Source: an uncultured Erysipelotrichaceae bacterium (GTDB lineage Bacteria; Bacillota_I; Bacilli_A; Erysipelotrichales; Erysipelotrichaceae). From it: 64,000 nt of DNA. Location of the stretch: the NCBI GenBank assembly GCA_947649125.1, contig CANSQL010000002.1:56053-120052 (forward strand), given 5' to 3'. Positions 16,938 through 25,337 of this stretch are shown one piece after another (position 1 is the first letter of the stretch; every line of letters begins with the position of its first letter). A program made the translations under genes and the position numbers. The notes below the pieces were generated by a model that did not search any database, was not told the DNA's origin, and was given only the letters and a program-made list of their open reading frames with translations.

Positions 16938-18296
16938 ATGATGGAAAAATTTCTTGAATTCAGAGAACGATACCCGTTATTTCGTTATAATGCATATCAT
17001 ATCGAAGAAACAAATGATGCGATCACCTTTCGTTATGACTTTGAAATCGTCGGATTGACACAGTTTCATCCGACTTGGACAATCGATAAGCAACATGTGA
17101 AATATTTTGATGAAAATGATGAAATCATTCAAAAGCTGATATTTTCAATCGGTATGGTTGAATTGTCAAGCTATTGGAAAATTACCTGTTCACCGGCTGT
17201 GGAAATTCATGCGGGAGCAATCGATGATACGCAGCTTGCATGGTGGAAAAAGCAATACTTTTTAGGCCTTCAGGAATTCTTTTATACAAATCATATTACT
17301 GTTTCAATCGATGATTTCATGTATATCAAGGCTTTGGGAAGCAGCTTTGCCGATACATTGGGAACAAGAGCGTTAAGCGGCTGTATGATACCGATCGGCG
17401 GCGGTAAGGATTCTGCCGTAACTACGGAGCTGTGCAAGCAGCTGGATATGAAGCGCTGTGCCTATATCATCAATTCACGCAAGGCGACACAGGACAGTGC
17501 AGATATCGGCGGCTTTGATGAAAAAGATGTCATCAAGGTCAAACGTACTCTTGATGCGAATATGCTGGAATGCAACAAAAAGGGCTTTTTAAACGGACAT
17601 ACGCCGTTTTCGGCATTGGTTGCCTTTTCCTCGACCTTGTTTGCGTATATCAATGATCTGCGTTATGTAGTGTTAAGCAACGAGGACAGTGCGAATGAAA
17701 GCACTGTGGCAGGAACTCAAATCAATCATCAGTATTCAAAGAGCTTTCAGTTTGAACAGGATTTCCATGAGTATGAGAAAACCTATATTGATTCCGGTGT
17801 ATATTACTTCTCTTTATTGCGCGGCTGGTCGGAATTTCAAATTGCCGAGCATTTTGCGAAGTATCCGCAATATCACGAAGCATTCCGCAGCTGTAATGTC
17901 GGCAGTAAGGCAGATATTTGGTGCGGAAGCTGTCCGAAATGCCTGTTTGTTTATTTTATTTTATTGCCGTTTTTGAGCGATGATGAACTGTATTCCGTAT
18001 TCCGTAAGAATTTGTTGGAGGATCCGGCGTTGATTTTGACGATGGAACAGCTGATTGGCTATCAAAGCGAAAAGCCGTTTGAATGCGTCGGCAGCCGTTC
18101 TGAGGTAAATACGGCAATCTGTATGAAAATAGCTGCATTGAAAAAGGAAGGAAAAGCACTTCCGCTGCTGCTGCGACATTATCAAACACTGCCGCAGTAT
18201 GAAAGCTATCGCAATCAAAAGAATCCGTATGCACATTATTTCAATCAGGAAAATCTGATTCCCGATCTGTTTTTACCGCTTGTGAAAGAAGGTTGA
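16938..18296 (+). CDS. murL: MurL-like UDP-MurNAc-L-Ala-L-Glu epimerase
   Basis: A 452-residue protein with an ATP-pyrophosphatase type loop, IPIGGGKDSAVT (around residue 155). NSRKATQDSADIGGFD, the NESTVAGTQINHQYSKSF segment and a Cys cluster WCGSCPKCLFVY follow. These match the MurL family, which converts the terminal L-Glu of UDP-MurNAc-L-Ala-L-Glu to D-Glu (described in Xanthomonas, working with MurD2). A MurD-type ligase gene overlaps its end, strongly supporting this role. The ATG at 16941 is better spaced from GGAG (6 nt) than 16938. The organism may thus obtain D-Glu for peptidoglycan without relying on glutamate racemase; this is inference. Confidence 0.85.
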   Translation: MMEKFLEFRERYPLFRYNAYHIEETNDAITFRYDFEIVGLTQFHPTWTIDKQHVKYFDENDEIIQKLIFSIGMVELSSYWKITCSPAVEIHAGAIDDTQLAWWKKQYFLGLQEFFYTNHITVSIDDFMYIKALGSSFADTLGTRALSGCMIPIGGGKDSAVTTELCKQLDMKRCAYIINSRKATQDSADIGGFDEKDVIKVKRTLDANMLECNKKGFLNGHTPFSALVAFSSTLFAYINDLRYVVLSNEDSANESTVAGTQINHQYSKSFQFEQDFHEYEKTYIDSGVYYFSLLRGWSEFQIAEHFAKYPQYHEAFRSCNVGSKADIWCGSCPKCLFVYFILLPFLSDDELYSVFRKNLLEDPALILTMEQLIGYQSEKPFECVGSRSEVNTAICMKIAALKKEGKALPLLLRHYQTLPQYESYRNQKNPYAHYFNQENLIPDLFLPLVKEG

Positions 18297-18298
18297 TT

Positions 18299-19591
18299 AT
18301 GCCGCCGATCATAGAAGAATTGAAAAATAAGCGCATCGCGATTTTAGGGTTCGGTAAGGAAGGGCAGTCGACGTACCGTTATATCCGAAAATATCTGCCG
18401 AATCAGGAATTGACGATTGCGGATCTGCATCCGATCGATACAAGCAAGCTTACCGATGTCAAGACGATCATCGGTGAGCATTATCAGGAACTCGATGCGT
18501 ATGATATCGTTATGAAAAGTCCGGGTATTGTGTTGACACACAGGCTTTCCGAGGATAAGCTGAATTCACAGACGAATCTGTTTTTAAAGCATTACGGCAA
18601 GCAAACGATCGGTATTACCGGTACAAAAGGAAAAAGCACGACTGCTTCACTTCTGTATCATATCGTCAGCAAGCATCAGCCCTGTGTGCTGTTAGGGAAT
18701 ATCGGTAAGCCTGCCTTCGATCAGCTTGAGGACATTCAAGCGGATACAATTGTTGTGTATGAGCTGTCCTGTCATCAACTGGAATATACGCACTATGCGC
18801 CGCATTTCGGAGTACTGCTGAATTTATATGAGGAGCATTTGGATCATTACGGAACCTATGAAAAGTATATTCATGCGAAGGAAAATATTTGGCGTTATCA
18901 GCACAAGCAGGATATGATAATACTGGAGCATTCCCTTCAAAATGATGACATTTCCTCACAAATAATCAGTGCATCCATGGAGCATAAGGATGCGGATATC
19001 TATGTTGAGGATCAAACGCTTCATATTGAAAATGAAAGCATCACGATCGATGAACAGGCAACAACGCTTTTGGGTAAGCACAATCGCTATGATATTGCGA
19101 TCGTATTCTATTTGGCGAAGCAGCTCGGCATTTCCTATCCGGATTCTCTTGCGGCCTTAAAAAGCTTCGCTCCTCTGTCCCATCGCTTGGAGTATGTCGG
19201 ATATCTGCATGATTTACATTGGTATGATGATTCTATTTCAACGATCTGCGAAACAACGATACAGGCATTGAAATCATTGCCGAAAACGGATACGCTGTTG
19301 CTTGGGGGAATGGATCGCGGTATCGATTATACACCGTTGTCCGACTACCTCAATGCACATCCGATTCATCATGTGATTTTGATGTATGACAGCGGCAGTG
19401 TCCTCTCAAAGCTGCTGCATATTCCGTATACCGTTGTCAAGGATTTAGCGGAAGCGGTTGAAACCGCCAAGCAGGTCAGTCAAAAGGGCTCGGTAGTATT
19501 GTTGTCACCGGCCGCCGCAAGCTATGGCTTTTTTAAAAACTTTGAGGAGCGAGGAGATCGCTATCAAATGTATATCAAGAATGAAGCATGA
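18299..19591 (+). CDS. MurD-like UDP-MurNAc-L-Ala--glutamate ligase, probably the L-Glu-specific MurD2 type
   Basis: A 430-residue Mur ligase. It shows the N-terminal Rossmann GFGKEGQSTYRYI, the ATP loop GITGTKGKSTTAS, VYELSCHQLE where classical MurD has LSSFQLE, NLYEEHLDHYGTYEKYIHAKENI, HRLEYVG, the Asp-Asp-Ser segment WYDDSIST, LLGGMDRG and the C-terminal LLSPAAASYGFFKNFEERG. It adds glutamate to UDP-MurNAc-L-Ala. Immediate overlap with murL suggests it uses L-Glu, which MurL then epimerises. Specificity cannot be read from sequence alone. The ATG at 18299 follows AAAGAAGG; the stop of murL lies just before. Confidence 0.85.
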   Translation: MPPIIEELKNKRIAILGFGKEGQSTYRYIRKYLPNQELTIADLHPIDTSKLTDVKTIIGEHYQELDAYDIVMKSPGIVLTHRLSEDKLNSQTNLFLKHYGKQTIGITGTKGKSTTASLLYHIVSKHQPCVLLGNIGKPAFDQLEDIQADTIVVYELSCHQLEYTHYAPHFGVLLNLYEEHLDHYGTYEKYIHAKENIWRYQHKQDMIILEHSLQNDDISSQIISASMEHKDADIYVEDQTLHIENESITIDEQATTLLGKHNRYDIAIVFYLAKQLGISYPDSLAALKSFAPLSHRLEYVGYLHDLHWYDDSISTICETTIQALKSLPKTDTLLLGGMDRGIDYTPLSDYLNAHPIHHVILMYDSGSVLSKLLHIPYTVVKDLAEAVETAKQVSQKGSVVLLSPAAASYGFFKNFEERGDRYQMYIKNEA

Positions 19592-19672
19592 TGAAAAATT
19601 CATGCTTTTATTTCGCTTTTTCATCTGACATATTTTGATTTCTTTTTACATACACTGAAAGCAGGTGATAAG

Positions 19673-20395
19673 ATGTTTTCAGTAATGTTTGAGGTGTTAT
19701 CCAATGCGCTTGCCTATGTCGGCTATATTCGCAATAATTCCTTTGCGCAGCCGTTATCTAAAGAGGCAGAAGCAGACTGTATTCAGCGTTTAAATGCACA
19801 GGATCCGAAGGCACGTGAGGAATTAATTGAGCACAATCTTCGTTTGGTCGCTCATATTGTGAAAAAATATGATATAAAAAAGGAACAGACCGAGGATTTG
19901 ATCAGTATCGGTACAATCGGTTTGATCAAAGCGGTGGATTCCTTTAAAAGTGAGAAGGGCCATAAGCTTACGACCTATGCCTCACGCTGTATCGAAAATG
20001 AAATATTGATGTATTTACGCAGTTCACGCAATTATTTTCAGAATGTTTCTTTGAACGATCCTATCGCAACCGATAAGGACGGCAGTGAAATTACATTGAT
20101 TGATGCGATTGCGGCACCACAGGATAAGAGTATTATCGATACGATGATTCTTGATGAACAAATTCAGCGCTTAAAGAGTTATATTCATGTATTGGACGGC
20201 AGAGAGCTGGAAATCATTACGAAGCGTTTCGGGTTATACGGACAAAAGGAGCTTACGCAACGCGAGATTGCCGATCAGATGAAAATTTCACGTTCTTATG
20301 TATCGCGGATTGAAAAGCGGGCTTTTATGAAAATCTATCGGGAGTTTAAGAAGCATGATAATGAGAAGAATCGTAAAATCAATGAGCTTCGGTAG
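19673..20395 (+). CDS. sigK: Sporulation sigma factor sigma-K (with pro-sequence)
   Basis: A 240-residue sigma-70 family protein. Region 2 has NLRLVAHIVKKY, DLISIGTIGLIKAVDSF and TYASRCIENEILMYLRS; the C-terminal region 4 has GRELEIITKRFGL and TQREIADQMKISRSYVSRIEKRA. The N-terminal ~20 hydrophobic residues (MFSVMFEVLSNALAYVGYIR before NNSFAQPLS) correspond to the cleaved pro-sequence of Bacillus-type pro-sigma-K. The gene is continuous, so no skin-type excision is needed. It controls the last mother-cell programme, which should include the gerE homologue at 13852. It follows the mur genes by 80 bases and a weak T-rich hairpin. Confidence 0.92.
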   Translation: MFSVMFEVLSNALAYVGYIRNNSFAQPLSKEAEADCIQRLNAQDPKAREELIEHNLRLVAHIVKKYDIKKEQTEDLISIGTIGLIKAVDSFKSEKGHKLTTYASRCIENEILMYLRSSRNYFQNVSLNDPIATDKDGSEITLIDAIAAPQDKSIIDTMILDEQIQRLKSYIHVLDGRELEIITKRFGLYGQKELTQREIADQMKISRSYVSRIEKRAFMKIYREFKKHDNEKNRKINELR

Positions 20396-20672
20396 CGGAA
20401 AGGGTTAAGGCAGCAAAAAATGAGGATCAGAAAAGGAATATCAGAAAAGATGTGTCAGTAAAGGAATTTCAATAGATGGATATCAGTAAAGGATATCAAA
20501 AAGGAATATCGGAAATCAATGAAGAATAAAGGATAACATGCGGCGAGGAATTGCGGCATGTTTATTGTTTTCGGGGACTTTGTGATTATCTTGATTATTT
20601 GGTAAAGCTCTTTGGCTTCTTATGAAAACGTTGTTCTTTTTTATTCCTTGATCTCATACACTGAATACAGAG
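20396..20672 (+). repeat. Intergenic A-rich tract with degenerate 13-14-bp repeats
   Basis: Between sigK and gerM the region 20421-20535 holds about six imperfect copies of a GGA(A)TATCAGTAAA-like unit. They are followed by AACATGC...GCATGTT (20536-20563), a weak terminator-like hairpin. No gene is convincing here. The repeats may simply reflect slippage. Confidence 0.4.
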
Positions 20673-20681
20673 GTGAAACTG

Positions 20682-21659
20682 ATGAAACGATATCGTAAGC
20701 AGGTGGCATGCTTATTCGGTGCGATTGCCGTATTTTCTTATTTGAGTATTCATTATTTTTCTACGGATGATACCAACGAAAGCATTACGGTAATGGAAGA
20801 AAACGAGTCAAAGCGATTACAGATTTATGTATTGGATAAGGACAATACGCTCATACCGATGGATAAGGAAATACCGGCAGATCTGGCTTTAGAGGAACAG
20901 CTGAAGCAGATGATTGCCGCAATGTGCGTCGATCAGGTGAAAGGAGAATTTAGCGGAGTATTGGGAAAGGGAACCGCTCTGACGAAGGTCAAGGTGGACA
21001 GCGGCTTAGCTTCACTTTATTTTAATGAACAGCTGACTTCCTATGAAAAGGAACAGGAGCTGCAGGTATTGGAAGCAATCACATGGGCGGCGACACAGTT
21101 TGATGAAATTTCACAGGTACAGCTGTATTATAAGGATGAGCTGCTTCATGAGATGCCTTTGGATCACACACCGATTCCCGATCCTTTGGATCGCTCACTG
21201 GGCATCAATCATTTTGAATCGGCAAGTGCTTCTTTAAATAACAGTTCTTCGATCATTGTTTATTATGTGAAGCAGATTGACGGAAAGGATTACTTTGTGC
21301 CGAAAAGCAAAAGAATCAGCGGTAACGGAAAGGATATGGAAACCGTCGTAAAAGAGGTATTGAAGGATGTATCCGTATCAAGTGAATTAACGGCACCGTT
21401 GTATCAGGAAAGCATATCCGCTACGGATTTGCCGAAGCAGAATGATAAAACACTGATCGTGAATATGAATCATGCGCTGTTGAATGATGAGCGGACGGCA
21501 AAGCAGTCGGCCTATGAAGCATTGATTTTATCTTTGGCAAATAATTTCGATGTAGATGAGGTCAAGGTATATGTTGAGGATAATGTGGTTTCTTTACATG
21601 GATCCAATGAGGAAGCGGTCTCTGTGTCCTCTTTACATTACAATCCGATACCTTTTTAA
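20682..21659 (+). CDS. gerM: GerM-like lipoprotein/membrane protein with two GerMN domains
   Basis: A 325-residue protein with an N-terminal membrane anchor (about residues 8-25) and two repeats of the GerMN fold. The first is IYVLDKDNTLIPMDKEIP...TALTKVKVDSGLASLYFNEQL; the second is VYYVKQIDGKDYFVPKSKRI...LIVNMNHALL. GerM proteins are exported in sporulation and contribute to the engulfment channel and to germination. The start is ATG 20682, after GAGGTGAAACTG. Its location directly after sigK fits a sporulation role. Confidence 0.8.
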   Translation: MKRYRKQVACLFGAIAVFSYLSIHYFSTDDTNESITVMEENESKRLQIYVLDKDNTLIPMDKEIPADLALEEQLKQMIAAMCVDQVKGEFSGVLGKGTALTKVKVDSGLASLYFNEQLTSYEKEQELQVLEAITWAATQFDEISQVQLYYKDELLHEMPLDHTPIPDPLDRSLGINHFESASASLNNSSSIIVYYVKQIDGKDYFVPKSKRISGNGKDMETVVKEVLKDVSVSSELTAPLYQESISATDLPKQNDKTLIVNMNHALLNDERTAKQSAYEALILSLANNFDVDEVKVYVEDNVVSLHGSNEEAVSVSSLHYNPIPF

Positions 21660-21679
21660 TCTTTTTAATGAAACCTGAG

Positions 21680-21704
21680 CGCTATTTGTGGTAAAATAAT
21701 AGCG
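21680..21704 (+). promoter_or_regulatory. Inverted repeat around the promoter of the phosphodiesterase gene
   Basis: CGCTATT (21680-21686) and AATAGCG (21698-21704) flank TGTGGTAAAAT, which includes a -10-like TAAAAT. It could be an operator or a weak gerM terminator. Confidence 0.35.
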
Positions 21705-21719
21705 TAAGGTGGTGTCGCG

Positions 21720-22187
21720 ATGAAAATCATTGTGGTGAGTGATTCTCACGGAAAGAACATTCGGTTGGATGAAGTATTAAAATGGGAAAGTGACGCAGAT
21801 TGTTTTATTCACTGCGGCGATATAGAATGCAGCGAGGATGCGTATCCGATGTATCATACGGTTCAGGGCAATAATGATTTCTTTTGCGATTATCCGCAGA
21901 AAATCATTTTGCCTGCGATGGGACATCGGATTTTAGTCATGCACGGCAATCAGTTTCCGTATATGCGCAGAATCGAGCGGATGGCTGAATATGCCAAGCA
22001 GGAGGATTGTGATATATTCTGTTACGGGCATACGCACGTAGCGGCGATTGAGCGTTTGGATGATGTGCTGCTGCTGAATCCCGGCTCACTGTGGCGCTCA
22101 CGTGACGGCAGGGGGCCGTCTTATGCGGTGTTGAGCGTGGAGAGCGGGGAAGTAAAAGCGGAATTAAAATTTATCGATCAAGATTAA
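21720..22187 (+). CDS. YfcE/MJ0936-type metallophosphoesterase
   Basis: A 155-residue calcineurin-like phosphodiesterase with the full metal-binding set: DSHGK, HCGDIE, GNNDFF, MHGNQ and GHTHVA. Proteins of this size hydrolyse phosphodiester model substrates; the natural substrate is unclear. It is preceded by AAGGTGGTG. In Firmicutes this family often lies beside the rph/RdgB block, which is not seen here. Confidence 0.9.
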   Translation: MKIIVVSDSHGKNIRLDEVLKWESDADCFIHCGDIECSEDAYPMYHTVQGNNDFFCDYPQKIILPAMGHRILVMHGNQFPYMRRIERMAEYAKQEDCDIFCYGHTHVAAIERLDDVLLLNPGSLWRSRDGRGPSYAVLSVESGEVKAELKFIDQD

Positions 22188-22220
22188 GCGTGTATTATTT
22201 GCGGATAAGAAGGTGATGGT

Positions 22221-23165
22221 ATGAAGCGAAAATACAGCATCAGTCTTGGAATCGGGGCAGTGGGCAGCGCAGCATACCTCGGCTTGATCGGCTGGTATGT
22301 GCTGAATCTTTTACAGGGGACACAGACCGGTATTCCGGCTACTGTTGAGGATTTGCCTTTGAATTTGATATTACATATTTGTTTGATGGTGGTCGGTGCC
22401 GGCTTCACTTGGACGGCATTTTTTTCGGGAATATTTACGGTAGCAATAGCAGCGAGCATTTGTTTTACGTTCGGAGCGTTTATGTTTTATCATTATTTGT
22501 TGTTCAGTGCGCCGTTGATTATTTTAACATTAATCGGTTCTTTCTTTTGTCATAAGCTGCAGATGAAAAAGCAGGAGAAGCAAGCAGAGGAAGAATATCA
22601 TCAAAAAAAGGTGAGTCAGGAAAAGAAAAAGCCGCAAGCTGAGAGCACTCATGTCAAGCGTACGCAACCGCAGCGCAATACCCGTCAGGAAATGCTGGCG
22701 CGAAGGATGCAGCATAATCAATCAATGCAGATCAGACAGGAAAATACGGGAATGATGACTCCCGGTTATGTACAGCCGGTTCAGCAGCCCTTTTATACGC
22801 AGATGCAGGACCCTTATGCGCCGCTGACACAGACTCCCGTGATGCAACCGATCATGCAGCCGATAGCGTTTCAGCCTGCGATATATCCGTATCCTGTTTA
22901 TAACGGAGAGCAGGGGGCTCAACAGCCGTTACAAACGTCGTATCAACCGGTGCAGATGGTTCAAAATCCGGCATTTCCGCAAGCGGCAGTGAATCCGCTT
23001 CAAAATCCGTTTCCGCAGCCCAATCAGCCGATGGCAGCATTTCCGCCGGGAGTGATGCCGGACGGAACTCCCGCCAATCTGCCGACCCAGCCGCATGCGG
23101 GACACACGCGTCCGGAGGGTTATTTTGATGATTACGGAAATTTTCATCCGGGAAGTGAGCAATAA
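22221..23165 (+). CDS. Membrane protein with a long Pro/Gln-rich tail
   Basis: A 314-residue protein with three or four hydrophobic helices in the first ~110 residues. A charged Lys/Glu/Gln segment follows (about residues 115-160). The rest is a low-complexity tail of Pro, Gln, Met and Tyr with recurring QPxxPxMQP-like units, ending in GYFDDYGNFHPG. I do not recognise a family. The tail resembles disordered extracellular or cytoplasmic linkers. Position after the sporulation genes is suggestive, but no function can be assigned. Confidence 0.55.
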   Translation: MKRKYSISLGIGAVGSAAYLGLIGWYVLNLLQGTQTGIPATVEDLPLNLILHICLMVVGAGFTWTAFFSGIFTVAIAASICFTFGAFMFYHYLLFSAPLIILTLIGSFFCHKLQMKKQEKQAEEEYHQKKVSQEKKKPQAESTHVKRTQPQRNTRQEMLARRMQHNQSMQIRQENTGMMTPGYVQPVQQPFYTQMQDPYAPLTQTPVMQPIMQPIAFQPAIYPYPVYNGEQGAQQPLQTSYQPVQMVQNPAFPQAAVNPLQNPFPQPNQPMAAFPPGVMPDGTPANLPTQPHAGHTRPEGYFDDYGNFHPGSEQ

Positions 23166-23179
23166 AGTAGAATTCGTTC

Positions 23180-23208
23180 TTGCATTTCAAAGAATAATTT
23201 GGTATTAT
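23180..23208 (+). promoter_or_regulatory. tRNA-Arg promoter
   Basis: TTGCAT (23180-23185), a 17-nt spacer and TATTAT (23203-23208), 14 bases before the tRNA. Confidence 0.6.
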
Positions 23209-23221
23209 ATCTTAGCAAGTT

Positions 23222-23298
23222 GTCTACGTAGCTCAGCTGGATAGAGCATGCGCCTTCTAAGCGCAGGGTCGGGGGTTCGAGTCCCTCCGTGGACGCCA
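23222..23298 (+). tRNA. tRNA-Arg (anticodon TCT)
   Basis: A full 77-nt cloverleaf. The acceptor stem is GTCTACG/CGTGGAC, the D arm GCTC...GAGC, and the anticodon stem TGCGC/GCGCA with loop CTTCTAA (anticodon TCT, decoding AGA). The T arm GGGGG-TTCGAGT-CCCTC and an encoded CCA are present. The 3' flank begins an accessory region, a common integration position, but no downstream copy of the tRNA 3' end was found. Confidence 0.95.
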
Positions 23299-23305
23299 TT
23301 AGGAT

Positions 23306-23345
23306 TTATAAAGGCTTTCTGAAATAGTCGGAAGGCCTTTATTTA
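23306..23345 (+). terminator. tRNA terminator
   Basis: ATAAAGGCTTTC and GGAAGGCCTTTAT arms followed by a T-rich tail. Confidence 0.7.
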
Positions 23346-23587
23346 TGTGCTTCTAACTAAGTTATTTATTTTTGAATCTAAACTTAACACATTTTTAACA
23401 CACGTTGAACTAAAGACATCATTTAAATCTGCAAATCATTCTTTTTAGGTTTTTTTTTTAGATTTCAGGAAAGGCGTTTTCACATAAACAGATAAAAGGT
23501 ATGTGCTTTTGAATTTCCGCTGCCTATGGCTGTTAACGATTCTGATACATATTGCCGATCGCAAGAACACACACACAATGAGTAAAA

Positions 23588-23765
23588 AGAAAAGCCCGCA
23601 AGGGGGCATGTTTGATTTGATCTCCGGTTAACGGTCGGAGCTTACCGCTATAGTCTAATACATTGGGTGGGCGATAGTTCCACCATCTCATCGAGCATAA
23701 GCCCTACACTTGACATTTTCATGCGCGATAGCCATCTTTCTATCCTCAATGTATATCTATTATAT
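23588..23765 (-). ncRNA. Candidate structured 3' element or RNA downstream of the PemK-like gene
   Basis: Read on the minus strand, this gene-free stretch contains hairpins GGTGG/CCACC and CTCCG/CGGAG, and ends with a terminator (GCCC...GGGC followed by T-rich sequence, 23588-23612). Only very short frames exist, for example 24 codons from about 23734. It immediately follows the split toxin gene, so it may be that transcript's 3' end or a separate RNA. The preceding 23346-23587 shows no gene. Confidence 0.35.
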
Positions 23766-23773
23766 GTTTAATA

Positions 23774-24392
23774 TCAACCCTTTACCGGACTATTACGATA
23801 AACTTCTAATTCGTCTTGCAATTTAATTATGTCCTCTTTTAATTGGTTTCGTTCTTTTAATAAATCCTCATATTCCCTATAAGATGATGCGAAATGTTTT
23901 TGAATTGTCATGTGTTCTATGTTTTTAAAAGCATCGCCATATATATCAAAACGAGCATCATGACTATATAAAATTCTATTTATGCTTACGGATCGCAAAT
24001 CGTTTAACTGAATCATGGTTTATAAATTTAAATTCATCACTTTTTAATAAATAGAAATCGCTTATTGATTGATTATTACTTACAGGACGATACGCATCAG
24101 CATGGATATCAGGTTTGTATGAAAAAATCGGCAACACATATAGTAATTGCTTTCTTCTTCCAATGACAACCCCTCTATGTTCGTATGACATTTCAGGAAC
24201 AAAGTTTTTACCAAAATCAAATTGATATATTTCACCTTTTTTTACATGTCTCCGTTGCTTGATTCCCATTTTAGATAAAGCCCATTTTATTTCAGATTTC
24301 GATATTCTCGATATTTCATCACTTCCATTAAGTTTCTGTATAACATCGTTTGTTTTGTTTATAGCATCAAGATATTTTTTATACATTCTCAT
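23774..24392 (-). pseudogene. PemK/MazF-family toxin gene split by a frameshift
   Basis: Two overlapping frames together make one protein. The first (24392 to 23976, 138 aa) has a helical N-terminus and the MazF/PemK core KKGEIYQFDFGKNFVPEMSYEHRG (conserved in pieces), then VLPIFSYKP. It ends abnormally in HDSVKRFAIRKHK. The second frame (24016 to 23774) begins in the overlap, has no ribosome binding site, and opens with LNDLRSVSINRILYS. That is the expected MazF-like C-terminal strand/helix (compare QIRTISKRR), followed by a coiled coil. A one-base shift near 23985-24010 rejoins them. It is probably an inactivated endoribonuclease toxin; programmed frameshifting is less likely. Its leader is duplicated upstream of the RelBE operon. 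Confidence 0.7.
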
Positions 24393-24409
24393 CTCTCCCT
24401 TAATGAAAA

Positions 24410-24573
24410 AGGATGCAGACGTCTCTGCACCCTTCTAGGCTCTCGCCTAGGTGACCTCGTCGGTCAAAGAAACTCCTTCAATAGTGGCTTTGTCAGCCAA
24501 ATATAACAATATAAATCTATACCAATTTATATATGTCTATAGATATATTACTCTATTATTTCTTGAATGTCAA
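24410..24573 (-). promoter_or_regulatory. Promoter and hairpin leader, copy 1 (upstream of PemK-like gene)
   Basis: Minus strand: TTGACA (24568-24573), a 17-nt spacer and TAATAT (24545-24550). The leader then contains four consecutive small hairpins: TGGCT/AGCCA, TGACC/GGTCA, CTAGGC/GCCTAG and GCAGA/TCTGC, with G-A-rich loops (GACAA, GACGA, GAGA, GACG). The segment GGAGTTTCTTTGACCGA precedes the second hairpin. A second copy lies at 25465-25559, again ahead of a toxin-antitoxin-type operon. Leader, attenuator or antitoxin-like RNA are the options. Confidence 0.6.
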
Positions 24574-24737
24574 ATACTATTTAGCACAAAACAGCACGTA
24601 ATAAGCACATAGTGATATGTAACAGCATGAAACAAGTATAAACCTTATTGATATATTAGGCTGTCATCAAAAAGAGGAATACCTTAAATGGCATTAATGT
24701 TAAGCGTTTATGGTATAGATAGATGCGCCCTCATTAC

Positions 24738-24766
24738 AAAAGGACACCTCTTGCAAAGTGTCCTTT
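24738..24766. terminator. Hairpin between the two toxin-antitoxin modules
   Basis: AAAAGGACAC...GTGTCCTTT perfect stem with short T runs. It probably ends the RelBE transcript on the minus strand. Confidence 0.55.
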
Positions 24767-24834
24767 CATATAACATAGCAATATGAAAGTAAAGGGAATA
24801 CAATTCGATAAATTTAACCCTTTCAGTGCTGATC

Positions 24835-25110
24835 TTATTTTTGCCTGTACACTTCTTTTCGATGTCCTACAGATACAATTTCAATAGTAAGTATTTGCTC
24901 GAACACAGTACATATAATTCTATAGTTTCCAACACGATAGCGTATATAGTTCGATAAATTACCTTTCAATTCCTTGTATTGCGGAATCGTATAAGGATTA
25001 TCACAATTCAGTAGATTGTGTTCAATCCATTTTATCAGAATTATCCTTGTCGGCTTATCAAGCTTGTGCAACTGTTTCAGTGCTTGCTTAGAATATCGGA
25101 GTTGATACAT
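24835..25110 (-). CDS. RelE/YafQ-type toxin
   Basis: A 91-residue protein with the RelE/ParE fold pattern: YQLRYSKQALKQLHKLDK, then helix I..WIEHNL, LKGNLSNYIRYRVGNYRIIC and the terminal IVSVGHRKEVYR. The basic and Arg/Tyr residues near the C-terminus (YRVGNYRI, GHRKEVY) fit ribosome-dependent mRNA cleavage. It follows the antitoxin gene by eight bases. Confidence 0.9.
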   Translation of the reverse strand: MYQLRYSKQALKQLHKLDKPTRIILIKWIEHNLLNCDNPYTIPQYKELKGNLSNYIRYRVGNYRIICTVFEQILTIEIVSVGHRKEVYRQK

Positions 25111-25118
25111 AGCTTGCC

Positions 25119-25337
25119 TCAGTCTATTCCTAGCATATTCTTAACTTCATCATGTGAATAAGATACAGGATCTTTCATGTGTTCTGCGTATGCTTCGTCA
25201 GCGAGTTTAATATCATACATATCCTCTAGTTTCTCATTAATAATTCTGCGAACGTATTCAGATACACTGATACCCTCGAACTTTGCGATTTCTTTCAATT
25301 CTTTTTCAGCTTGTGTGTTTAATCTGATCGATAACAT
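25119..25337 (-). CDS. RelB/DinJ-like ribbon-helix-helix antitoxin
   Basis: A 72-residue protein starting LSIRLNTQAEKELKEIAKFE and SVSEYVRRIINEKLE, a ribbon-helix-helix DNA-binding domain. An acidic, flexible C-terminus would wrap the toxin. The start at 25337 follows AGGTGATATTC; longer frames run into the leader. As with most type II modules it should repress its own promoter, here the conserved promoter of the copy 2 leader. Confidence 0.88.
   Translation of the reverse strand: MLSIRLNTQAEKELKEIAKFEGISVSEYVRRIINEKLEDMYDIKLADEAYAEHMKDPVSYSHDEVKNMLGID

Noticed and set aside
19673..20395. skin-type interruption of sigK
   Set aside because: The coding sequence is continuous through all sigma regions.
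20432..20530. A small protein gene in the sigK-gerM gap
   Set aside because: The only frame is interrupted by a stop and reflects the repeat sequence.
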